Of a stretch of DNA of 23,736 nucleotides, positions 5,740 through 12,655 are shown in pieces. The notes under the pieces are model-generated. The model ran no database searches. It was not told the origin of the DNA and worked only from the letters and a program-made list of their open reading frames with translations. Origin of the DNA: CAZEBW01 sp964510205 (GTDB taxonomy: Bacteria > Chloroflexota > Anaerolineae > VGOG01); contig CAZEBW010000055.1 of NCBI GenBank assembly GCA_964510205.1, positions 1-23,736 on the forward strand, given 5' to 3'. Position 1 is the stretch's first letter; each line of letters opens with the position of its first letter. A program made the position numbers and the translations under genes.

Positions 5740-8586
5740 TTGAGAGAAAACCATATCACCAAGCCATCAAGTTTAAGCGTACTCTGTGACAAGGTCATCG
5801 AAGCGGGCTGGCTGGCGCTGGTTGTCGTTGCGCCCCTCTTCTTCAACATATACAGCCAGCGCTCTTTTGAACCCGACAAGATCGCCTTGATGCGCTCCAT
5901 TGCCCTGGTGATGGGACTGGCCTGGGTGATCAGGGAGCTGGAGGGTGGAAGGTGGAGAATGGAGAGTGGAAGGTGGAAAGTGGTGTTGAGGACACCTTTG
6001 GTTCTCCCCACGCTGCTGCTGGCCATAGTCTACGTCCTCACCACCATCACCTCCATCGCCCCTCGATTGAGCCTCTGGGGCTCCTACCACCGCATGCAGG
6101 GCGCCTACACCACCCTCTCCTATGTCGCGATCTTCTTGATGATGCTGCACACCCTGCGCCGCCGCGAGCAACTCCGCCGCTTGATCACCGTCATCCTCCT
6201 CACCAGCTTGCCCGTGTCGCTCTATGGCATCATGCAGCACTACGGGTTGGACCCCATGGCCTGGAGCAATATAGGCGATAGCGTGACGGTTCGCGCGATT
6301 TCGACGATGGGCAATCCCATCTTCGTAGCAGCCTACCTGATCATGGTCGTTCCCCTGACCGCGGGGCGACTGATGCGGCTCTCTTCCGCCATTCGCCGTG
6401 GGAAAAGAGCCGCCTCTCTCTACCTCCTCAGCGGATGTTACGCTTTTCTTCTCGCTATCCAACTGCTGTGCATCCTGTTCACCCAAAGCCGAGGGCCTTT
6501 GCTGGGCCTCATGGGCGGCGCCTTTTTCTTCTTTCTTCTCTTGGCGGCCTCAAGACGCAAGAAGGGGCTGGCCCTGGCCGTACTCGGCGCGGCGATCATG
6601 GTGGGTCTCTTTCTGATCGCTTTGACCCTGCCCGATACCCCGCTCGAGTCCATACGGGAGACGCCTTATCTTGGGCGGCTGGGCGGCCTTCTCGATCTCG
6701 AATCGCGCACAGCCCGGCAACGGACCCTGGCTTGGGAAGGGGCCGTCAATCTCATCGCCGCCGATCCGGGGCGGGCCCTCCTCGGTTACGGGCCGGACGC
6801 CATGATCTTCGCCCTCAGCCCCTACCTACCGCCCGCTTTGACCTCTTTGAAACCAGGCGAGACCTTCGATCGCTCGCACAACGAGACGTTGGACACTTTG
6901 GCCACCACGGGGCTTCTGGGATTGGCCGCCTATCTCCTTGTCCTCGGCAGCCTCTTCTACAACGGCCTGAAAGTCATCGGCTTGATCGGCAGCTCCAAGC
7001 AGCGCAGCTTGTTCGTTGCTCTCTGCTCAGGGGGAGCGCTGGGAGGGGCGCTGCTTCCCTGGCTCCTGGAGGGCTCATGGAGGTTCGCAGGGATAGGGAT
7101 ACCGGCGGGCCTGTTGTTGGGTCTGATCGTATACTTGATGATATCTCTGCTCGAAATTCAAAGCTCCAACCTCCAACTTCCAACCTCCGACTTCCAAATC
7201 CTGATCATCGCCCTGCTCTCAGCTGTAGTAGCCCACTTCGTCGAAATCCAATTTGGCATCGCCGTGGTCGCCACTCGCACCCACTTCTGGATCTACGCGG
7301 CCCTGATCGTCATAGCCGGGCTCCATCTCCAAGCAGAGGCAAGCGCCGACGAGTGGTCCCACAGGCGGCAAAGGGTCAGCGCACAGGACGCATCACTGGT
7401 CTCCTATTCCCTGCTGGTGGGCCTCATCCTGGCCACGATGGGCTTCGATTTGATGGGCAGCCGAGTCCATTCTCTAGGTCAGTCCCTCGCCCTGATGGGA
7501 TTGGTCGTCGCTGTGTGGCTCATCTGCGGTGCGATAGCCATCATTGAGGCCGGGGAGAGGAACGCTTCCCTGGCAGATAGCATCACCGGCGCCCCCCTGG
7601 TGATTTCCCTGGGCTGGTTTGTGACCTTCTTGGTTGGCTACATCTTGATCTTCGTCATGCAGACAGACGGAGCAAAGGCCTTCATTTTCTACTACCTCTA
7701 TCTCCTACTCACCATCATGGTCGCCGCCGTCGTCCTGCTCAGGGCCACGGCGGCCCCCGTTCGCCTCCGTCCGGGAATCCACTGGTGGCCCTATCCGCTC
7801 TTGCTCGCAGGCGCGGGGGCCGTGATCATCACCACCAGCTTAAATCCCATTCTGGCCGACATCCGCTACAAACAGGGATTGACCTATGCCAACCGCGGAC
7901 AGTGGGATGGAAGCATGGCTCTGTTCCAACAGGCCCTGAAACTCGCTCCCGCCCAGGATTTCTACTATACCTTCCTGGCCGGAGCCTGGGTGGAGAAGGC
8001 AAGGACGGTTTCCGACTTTGCCGAAAGATCGGCCTACCTCGAAGAAGCCCGCAGGGTCTTGGAGCGAGGACGGGAGATCAACCCCTTCAATCCCGACCAC
8101 GTCAGCAAGCTGGGGCTGTTGTATCGAGTCTGGGGGGAACTGCTCGCCGACCCACAAGAGCGGGCGGAGAAGTTTGACCAGGCGTCAGCGTATTATCGCC
8201 AGGCGGTGGCTTTGAGACCCCACGATCCAGGGACACTCAACGAGTGGGGTCTGGTTCACTTTGTCAGGGGAGAATACGATCAGGCGATTGATAAATATCA
8301 GAGGTCTTTGAGCTTATACAGCGGCTCTATCCAAACCTATCGCCTGCTGGGGGACGCCCACGCGGCCAGCGGGGATTTCGCCCAAGCTGCGGCAGCCTAT
8401 GAGGAGATCATCGAAATCGCGCCCGACGACTTCATAGGCCACCGCAGTCTGGCGCTTCTGTACGAGCAGATGGGACGCATCGAAGAAGCGCTCGCCGAAG
8501 CGGAGATAGCCAGGCGACTCGCTCCCGCCAACGAAGTCGCTGCTCTAGAGGAATTCATCGTCCACCTTCGGGCGCAGAGACGATGA
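5740..8586 (+). CDS. O-antigen ligase family membrane protein with C-terminal TPR domain (paralog 1)
   Basis: Encodes about 948 aa. The N-terminal two thirds is a polytopic membrane protein of the O-antigen ligase/polymerase (Wzy/WaaL, PF04932) type: GYGPDAM, then the SHNETLDTLATTGLLGLAAY loop with H380, then more helices. From about residue 705 the protein carries tetratricopeptide repeats (GLTYANRGQWDGSMALFQQA and following units, ending LYEQMGRIEEALAEAE). Such proteins join or polymerise lipid-linked glycans on the outer side of the membrane; the acceptor is unknown. The start is TTG 5740, with AAGAGGA 8 nt upstream; the frame is open from TTG 5701, but that codon has almost no leader behind the 5652-5680 promoter. 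Two heptameric arrays lie in frame (5944-5985, 7163-7197). The closest relative here is the inverted gene at 12646-15594. Confidence 0.87.
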   Translation: MRENHITKPSSLSVLCDKVIEAGWLALVVVAPLFFNIYSQRSFEPDKIALMRSIALVMGLAWVIRELEGGRWRMESGRWKVVLRTPLVLPTLLLAIVYVLTTITSIAPRLSLWGSYHRMQGAYTTLSYVAIFLMMLHTLRRREQLRRLITVILLTSLPVSLYGIMQHYGLDPMAWSNIGDSVTVRAISTMGNPIFVAAYLIMVVPLTAGRLMRLSSAIRRGKRAASLYLLSGCYAFLLAIQLLCILFTQSRGPLLGLMGGAFFFFLLLAASRRKKGLALAVLGAAIMVGLFLIALTLPDTPLESIRETPYLGRLGGLLDLESRTARQRTLAWEGAVNLIAADPGRALLGYGPDAMIFALSPYLPPALTSLKPGETFDRSHNETLDTLATTGLLGLAAYLLVLGSLFYNGLKVIGLIGSSKQRSLFVALCSGGALGGALLPWLLEGSWRFAGIGIPAGLLLGLIVYLMISLLEIQSSNLQLPTSDFQILIIALLSAVVAHFVEIQFGIAVVATRTHFWIYAALIVIAGLHLQAEASADEWSHRRQRVSAQDASLVSYSLLVGLILATMGFDLMGSRVHSLGQSLALMGLVVAVWLICGAIAIIEAGERNASLADSITGAPLVISLGWFVTFLVGYILIFVMQTDGAKAFIFYYLYLLLTIMVAAVVLLRATAAPVRLRPGIHWWPYPLLLAGAGAVIITTSLNPILADIRYKQGLTYANRGQWDGSMALFQQALKLAPAQDFYYTFLAGAWVEKARTVSDFAERSAYLEEARRVLERGREINPFNPDHVSKLGLLYRVWGELLADPQERAEKFDQASAYYRQAVALRPHDPGTLNEWGLVHFVRGEYDQAIDKYQRSLSLYSGSIQTYRLLGDAHAASGDFAQAAAAYEEIIEIAPDDFIGHRSLALLYEQMGRIEEALAEAEIARRLAPANEVAALEEFIVHLRAQRR
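5944..5985. repeat. In-frame heptameric array, site 1 of paralog 1
   Basis: Six phased units: GGTGGAA, GGTGGAG, AATGGAG, AGTGGAA, GGTGGAA, AGTGGTG. They encode a Trp/Arg/Glu-rich stretch (EGGRWRMESGRWKVV) between the second and third membrane segments. Paralog 2 has its own array at the same protein position (15334-15414). Confidence 0.85.
7163..7197. repeat. In-frame heptameric array, site 2 of paralog 1
   Basis: Five phased units: GCTCCAA, CCTCCAA, CTTCCAA, CCTCCGA, CTTCCAA, preceded by a near-unit ATTCAAA. They encode SSNLQLPTSDFQI after the conserved YLMISLLEIQ. The matching place in paralog 2 holds the longer array 14062-14172. Confidence 0.85.
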
Positions 8587-8667
8587 AAACCGTTCACCCG
8601 CTCCCGCTGGACCCCACTACCTCTTCAAGATAAAAGTGGACACATCATGGCGAGGCCGCCTCAATTC

Positions 8668-8696
8668 TTGACCAGGAATCTCGATCATACTATAAT
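8668..8696 (+). promoter_or_regulatory. Promoter of lgt
   Basis: TTGACC (8668-8673) and a perfect TATAAT (8691-8696) with a 17-bp spacer: one of the best promoters in the window. The predicted start near 8703 gives lgt a leader of about 168 nt. The region 8587-8667 before it holds no gene that I can support. Confidence 0.75.
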
Positions 8697-8742
8697 TAGG
8701 TCAGACAATTCGACCAGAGACCAGATTTTTCGTGGTCATACA

Positions 8743-8792
8743 CAGAACTCTGGGGCGAAAAGGGACTGAAGCGACAGAGTCCCCTGGTTCTG
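8743..8792 (+). promoter_or_regulatory. Structured leader upstream of lgt
   Basis: CAGAAC (8743-8748) pairs with GTTCTG (8787-8792), and inside it GGGACT (8762-8767) pairs with AGTCCC (8778-8783). The composite stem-loop lies in the predicted lgt leader. It matches no riboswitch class that I recognise and may only be a repeat element. Confidence 0.4.
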
Positions 8793-8870
8793 GGCCGCGA
8801 AAAACCTGGTTTCTCAAAAAGCGTCCGGTAGTGAGCGCTGAACTTGAATGAAAGGGGAGGTAAACCTATT

Positions 8871-9728
8871 ATGGCAGGACCACCGATTGCTTTTCGTTTA
8901 GGCCCTTTGGCTGTGCGCTGGTACGGCATCATCATTGTATCGGCTGTCTTGGCTGCTGCCTTTGTGGCCAGTCGGGAGGCTAAGCGGCGCGGCCAGGATA
9001 CCGATCACGTGTGGAACGCTTTGCTTCTCTGCCTCATCCTGGGCATCATCGGGGCGCGGCTGTATCACGTCTTCTCCAGTCCACGGGGCGGGATGTTGGG
9101 TTGGGATTACTACCGGCAGAATCCCATCGCTATCTTTCAGATCTGGCGTGGGGGTCTGGCTATCTACGGGGCCGTGCTGGGTGGCCTCTTGGCCGTGTAC
9201 ATCTACGCTCGACTGAACAACTTGAGCTTCCTGCAGTGGGCGGACATCGGCGCGTTGGGCCTCATCCTGGCTCAGGCCATCGGCCGCTGGGGCAACTTCG
9301 TCAATCAGGAGCTCTATGGTCCCCCTACCAGTCTGCCCTGGGGCATCTCCATTGACCCACCTTATCGCATCCCCCCCTATAACGACCTGACTGTGTACCC
9401 GGCCAGCACCCGCTTTCACCCCACCTTCCTCTACGAGTCGCTGTGGTGCTTGCTAGGTTTCATTGTTCTGATGTACATTGCTCGCCGTTACTCCGATCGT
9501 CTGTTGGACGGCGACATACTTTGCCTGTACGCCATCTGGTATCCCGTGGGGCGCATCTTCGCCGAGGCACTGCGCCCAGATGCTTGGCTGATTGGCGGCA
9601 TTCCCGCTGCCCAGATCTTCGCTGTGATCGCCATTCTCGTGTCGGGCGCTACGATCATCTATCGGCATCGGATGCCCCGCCCGGCAGTAGAGCCATCCCC
9701 AGTGGAAGAGGAGCAATTGGAAGAGTAG
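8871..9728 (+). CDS. lgt: Prolipoprotein diacylglyceryl transferase
   Basis: Encodes a 285-aa integral membrane enzyme that moves the diacylglyceryl group of phosphatidylglycerol onto the lipobox cysteine of prolipoproteins at the cytoplasmic membrane. The Lgt signature GRWGNFVNQELYG is intact (138-150; R139, N142, N145, E147), together with H66 in ARLYHV, PTFLYES and the late GRIFAEALRPD block. About seven hydrophobic segments are present. The frame is open from 8844, but ATG 8871 is chosen because AAGGGGAGG lies 10 nt upstream and MAGPPIAFRLGPLAVRWYG is the usual N-terminus. It is transcribed from 8668-8696 and followed by a palindromic repeat, so it may be a single-gene unit or read into the kinase gene. 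Confidence 0.96.
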   Translation: MAGPPIAFRLGPLAVRWYGIIIVSAVLAAAFVASREAKRRGQDTDHVWNALLLCLILGIIGARLYHVFSSPRGGMLGWDYYRQNPIAIFQIWRGGLAIYGAVLGGLLAVYIYARLNNLSFLQWADIGALGLILAQAIGRWGNFVNQELYGPPTSLPWGISIDPPYRIPPYNDLTVYPASTRFHPTFLYESLWCLLGFIVLMYIARRYSDRLLDGDILCLYAIWYPVGRIFAEALRPDAWLIGGIPAAQIFAVIAILVSGATIIYRHRMPRPAVEPSPVEEEQLEE

Positions 9729-9751
9729 GGCAAGTGGTCGGAAACCAGGTT

Positions 9752-9835
9752 TGACTCTGCTGAAAGAAGGTGAGCTGCTGGCAAGACCCTAAAGGTTTTG
9801 AAAACCTTTAGGGTCTCCACGCCGCTTTTTTCAGG
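9752..9835. repeat. Dispersed palindromic element, copy 2, with nested perfect palindrome
   Basis: The flanks match copy 1 (5587-5648) in opposite orientation: GACTCTGCTGAAAGAAGG, CTGCTGGCAAGAC ... GGTCTCCACGC, CTTTTTTCAGGG. At the centre GACCCTAAAGGTTTT (9785-9799) and its exact reverse complement (9801-9815) form a 31-bp palindrome around G9800, absent from copy 1. The hairpin followed by a run of six T (9826-9831) could also serve as an lgt terminator. Confidence 0.8.
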
Positions 9836-9907
9836 GCAGTCAGGTTTTTCCCAGAGATCTGGTTTCTATCGCTTTGCTCAGACCCCGGCAGAAAGAGGTT
9901 CGTAACC

Positions 9908-11890
9908 ATGCCCCAGGAGAGAATCCTGGTCGTTGATAGTGACCCCGATGTCCTCGAGCTTTGCCGACGGAGCTTAAGCGCAGAGGGCTATAGGGTTGAG
10001 GGAGCAACCAGTTGTCGCCAGGCCATTGAGATGGCCCGCGAGCAGCCATTCGACCTCCTGCTGGTAGACATCATGCCGTGTCCCGAGGCCGCTTCGCCTA
10101 CAGTCGAAGAGCCGCCTGACCCGAATGGCCTGGAGGTATATCGTTCCATCAAAGAGTTCACCCCGGAGGTAGTCGGAGTGGTCCTGACCGGCTCCGATAG
10201 GGGGGAGGAAGTCATCGAGGCCCTCCAGTTGGGTTTCGATGACTTTATCGTTAAACCCTTTCCTCCGGACTTGTTGATCTCCACCGTGGCCAAGGCCTTG
10301 AACAAGAGGCGACTGGAGAGAGAGAATGTCCGCCTGTGGACGTTGATGCCTCTGTTTGAGCTGAGCAAGGACTTCCTAGCAACCCTGGATTTGAATAACT
10401 TGCTGGAACAGATTGTGCAGACGGGCTTGCAGGAGACCAAGGCCGATAGGGCTTCTCTGATGTTGCTGGAGGGGCAGGACTTGGTGGTCAAAGCCTCTGT
10501 AGGGTTGCCGCCCGAGATTGCTGCGGCGGCCAGGGACAAGGTCGGCCAGGGGATTGCTGGCTGGGTGGCGGATAGAGGGCAGGCTCTGCTGTTGGCCGAT
10601 GGGGCGTCGCTCAACCCTCAGATCAGGGAGGCCATGACCAGGGGAGAGATCACCTCTGCCCTGTGTGTGCCGCTGCTGGTTAAAGACAAAGTCGTCGGAG
10701 TGCTCAATCTTAGCAAGCTGGGAGAAGGCCCGGCCTTCACCCAGGGCGATTTGGAGTTTGTCTCCATCTTGGGAGGCGAGGCCGCCATCGCCATCGAGAA
10801 TGCGCGTCTCTATCGGGAAGCGATTGATGAAAAGAGGAAGACGGAGACCATCCTGGAAGGCACCTTCGATGGTCTGGTGGTTATTGATAACGACATGCGT
10901 ATCACCAGCTTCAACCCAGGGGCAGAGGCTATCACGGGGCACACGGCCAGCCAGGTGTTGGGCAAACACTTGGCCGAGGTCTTTGGCCCGCAGGTGTGGG
11001 GAGACGATAGTCTTTTGCAGGAGGCAGTATCTACAGGGGAGCGAGTTGCCCCTCAGGAAGTGGTTATCTCTGGCAAGCTGGGGTCGCGCGACGCGCTGTT
11101 GGGAATCACACCTCTGTACGACAGCGAGGACAAGGTCTTTGGCCATCTCCTCAGCTTTGCCGACATCACCCACCTGAAGGAGGTGGATCGCCTCAAATCG
11201 AACATCGTGGCCAACGTCTCCCACGAGCTGCGCGCTCCTTTGGCTTCCATCAAAGCCTACACCGAGCTCTTGCTGGACGAGTTGGAGGACGATGACCGTG
11301 ACGTGCGCCAGCGCTTCCTGAGGGTCATTGACCAGGAGACAGATCGGCTCACTGAGTTGATTGGCGGCCTCCTCGACCTCGCGCGACTAGAGGCGGGGCA
11401 GTTCGTCATAAAGAAAGAGCCCTTACAAGTGGATGAGATCGTGGCCGACGTCTTCGATCTTTTCGACATCCAGGCTCGGAACAGCAAAATCTCTCTCCAC
11501 GCCGACATTCAGCCCGATCTGCCCCCCATCATGGCCGACAGAGAATTGGTGAATGTGTTGATCAAGAACCTGGTGGGCAACGCCATCAAGTTCAGCAAAG
11601 AGGGGGGGCGGGTGGATGTGGTAGCGCGGCAAGAAGGCGACGACCTCGCCATCAGCGTCATTGATCGCGGACTGGGCATTCCAGCGGACGAGCTGCCCCA
11701 CATCTTCGAGAAATTCTATCGGGTGTGGTCCACCACGGAATCGGGCATCAAAGGTGTGGGGCTGGGCCTCGTGCTGGCCAAAGAAGCCGCTGAAGCTCAC
11801 GGGGGGCAGATCGAAGTGGAGAGCGAACTAGACGTGGGCAGTCGCTTTATGGTGACCTTGCCGATTGGGGAGCAGGCTGATGAGCAGTAG
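9908..11890 (+). CDS. Cytoplasmic hybrid sensor: REC-GAF-PAS-histidine kinase
   Basis: Encodes 660 aa without membrane segments. Order: receiver domain (1-130; acceptor D54, T94, K116), GAF domain (about 150-300), PAS domain (about 311-425), dimerisation/phosphoacceptor helix with H439 in NVSHELRAPLASIK, and the ATPase domain (N box with N558 in NAIKFSK, G1 DRGLGIP, F box FEKFYR, G2 GVGLGLVLAKE). It should autophosphorylate and pass phosphate to the regulator encoded next. The N-terminal receiver suggests that another kinase feeds it. The receiver has a proline/glutamate-rich insertion of about 15 residues after DIMP. AGAGG lies 9 nt before the ATG. The signal is unknown; the GAF and PAS domains imply a small ligand, redox or light cue. 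Confidence 0.93.
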   Translation: MPQERILVVDSDPDVLELCRRSLSAEGYRVEGATSCRQAIEMAREQPFDLLLVDIMPCPEAASPTVEEPPDPNGLEVYRSIKEFTPEVVGVVLTGSDRGEEVIEALQLGFDDFIVKPFPPDLLISTVAKALNKRRLERENVRLWTLMPLFELSKDFLATLDLNNLLEQIVQTGLQETKADRASLMLLEGQDLVVKASVGLPPEIAAAARDKVGQGIAGWVADRGQALLLADGASLNPQIREAMTRGEITSALCVPLLVKDKVVGVLNLSKLGEGPAFTQGDLEFVSILGGEAAIAIENARLYREAIDEKRKTETILEGTFDGLVVIDNDMRITSFNPGAEAITGHTASQVLGKHLAEVFGPQVWGDDSLLQEAVSTGERVAPQEVVISGKLGSRDALLGITPLYDSEDKVFGHLLSFADITHLKEVDRLKSNIVANVSHELRAPLASIKAYTELLLDELEDDDRDVRQRFLRVIDQETDRLTELIGGLLDLARLEAGQFVIKKEPLQVDEIVADVFDLFDIQARNSKISLHADIQPDLPPIMADRELVNVLIKNLVGNAIKFSKEGGRVDVVARQEGDDLAISVIDRGLGIPADELPHIFEKFYRVWSTTESGIKGVGLGLVLAKEAAEAHGGQIEVESELDVGSRFMVTLPIGEQADEQ

Positions 11891-12611
11891 GACTCGTCCT
11901 AAGTCTAATCGAAGCAAAGGCAAGTTGTTGATCATAGACGATGACAACAAGCTAGTCGAAGCCGTTGAGCTGTATTTGAGCAGAGCGGGATACGACATCG
12001 TCACCGCTGCGGATGGACTTCAAGGAATGCAGCAGATGTACAGCCAACGACCCGATCTGATTATCCTGGACGTGATGATGCCCACCATGGATGGTTGGGA
12101 GACCTGCCGCCGCATTCGAGAGATCTCCGATGTTCCCGTCATCATGCTCACCGCCAGGGGGCAAGAGACAGACAGGGTGATGGGGCTGAAGCTAGGGGCG
12201 GACGACTACGTGGCCAAGCCGTTCAGCCTGAAGGAGCTGGAGGCTCGGGTGGGGGCCGTCCTGCGTCGAACCAGGCTATCCCCGCCCGACCGGGGACGTA
12301 TCCTGTACGCCGACGACGACCTGGTGATTGATTCAGAGAGGTTGGAGGTCAGCCGGGGAGGGGAGCGGGTGCAGTTGACGGCCACCGAGCAGCGGCTGCT
12401 CTTCCACCTGGCTGAGAATGCTGGCCGGGTGCTGACCAATGAGCAGATACTGAGAGCCGTTTGGGGTCCTGAATACGTGGATGAAGCGGACTACGTGAAG
12501 CTGTACATCTGGCGTCTTCGTCAGAAAATAGAGGAAGACCCCCAAGACCCCCAGTACATCCTCACCGAGCGAGGGCTTGGTTACCGTTTTGTGAAGGGGC
12601 AGGATTCGTAG
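11880..12611 (+). CDS. OmpR/PhoB-type response regulator
   Basis: Encodes 243 aa: receiver domain with D20-D22, phosphoacceptor D64 (LIILDVMMP), T91 and K113, then an OmpR-type winged-helix DNA-binding domain ending ILTERGLGYRFV. ATG 11880 is inside the last codons of the kinase gene (11-nt overlap) with GGGGAG 7 nt upstream, so the two are co-translated and form a cognate pair. The frame is open 15 nt further upstream, but that start lacks a ribosome site. Target promoters cannot be read from the sequence; the neighbouring surface-glycan genes are possible targets by position only. Confidence 0.95.
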   Translation: MSSRTRPKSNRSKGKLLIIDDDNKLVEAVELYLSRAGYDIVTAADGLQGMQQMYSQRPDLIILDVMMPTMDGWETCRRIREISDVPVIMLTARGQETDRVMGLKLGADDYVAKPFSLKELEARVGAVLRRTRLSPPDRGRILYADDDLVIDSERLEVSRGGERVQLTATEQRLLFHLAENAGRVLTNEQILRAVWGPEYVDEADYVKLYIWRLRQKIEEDPQDPQYILTERGLGYRFVKGQDS

Positions 12612-12633
12612 ATTCGGAAACTCGTAGATTGGT

Positions 12634-12655
12634 CAACCTACCAACCTACCAACTC
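12634..12655. repeat. Short period-8 repeat between convergent genes
   Basis: CAACCTAC occurs twice in tandem (12634-12641, 12642-12649), then CAACTC. It lies at the convergent junction of the regulator gene and the second O-antigen ligase gene and contributes the latter's stop codon. No terminator hairpin is evident in the 34-bp gap. Confidence 0.5.

Noticed and set aside
4641..5789. Plus-strand frame of 382 codons
   Set aside because: It is antisense to sat/cysC, whose catalytic motifs are intact; the product has no recognisable motif.
8583..8633. 16-codon frame overlapping the stop of the first O-antigen ligase gene as ATGA
   Set aside because: It is too short, has no ribosome site of its own and no recognisable content.
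9785..9815. Simple intrinsic terminator for lgt
   Set aside because: Not rejected as a function, but not taken as the main explanation: the T run starts about 10 nt after the stem, and the flanks match a second copy elsewhere, so a mobile palindrome explains more.
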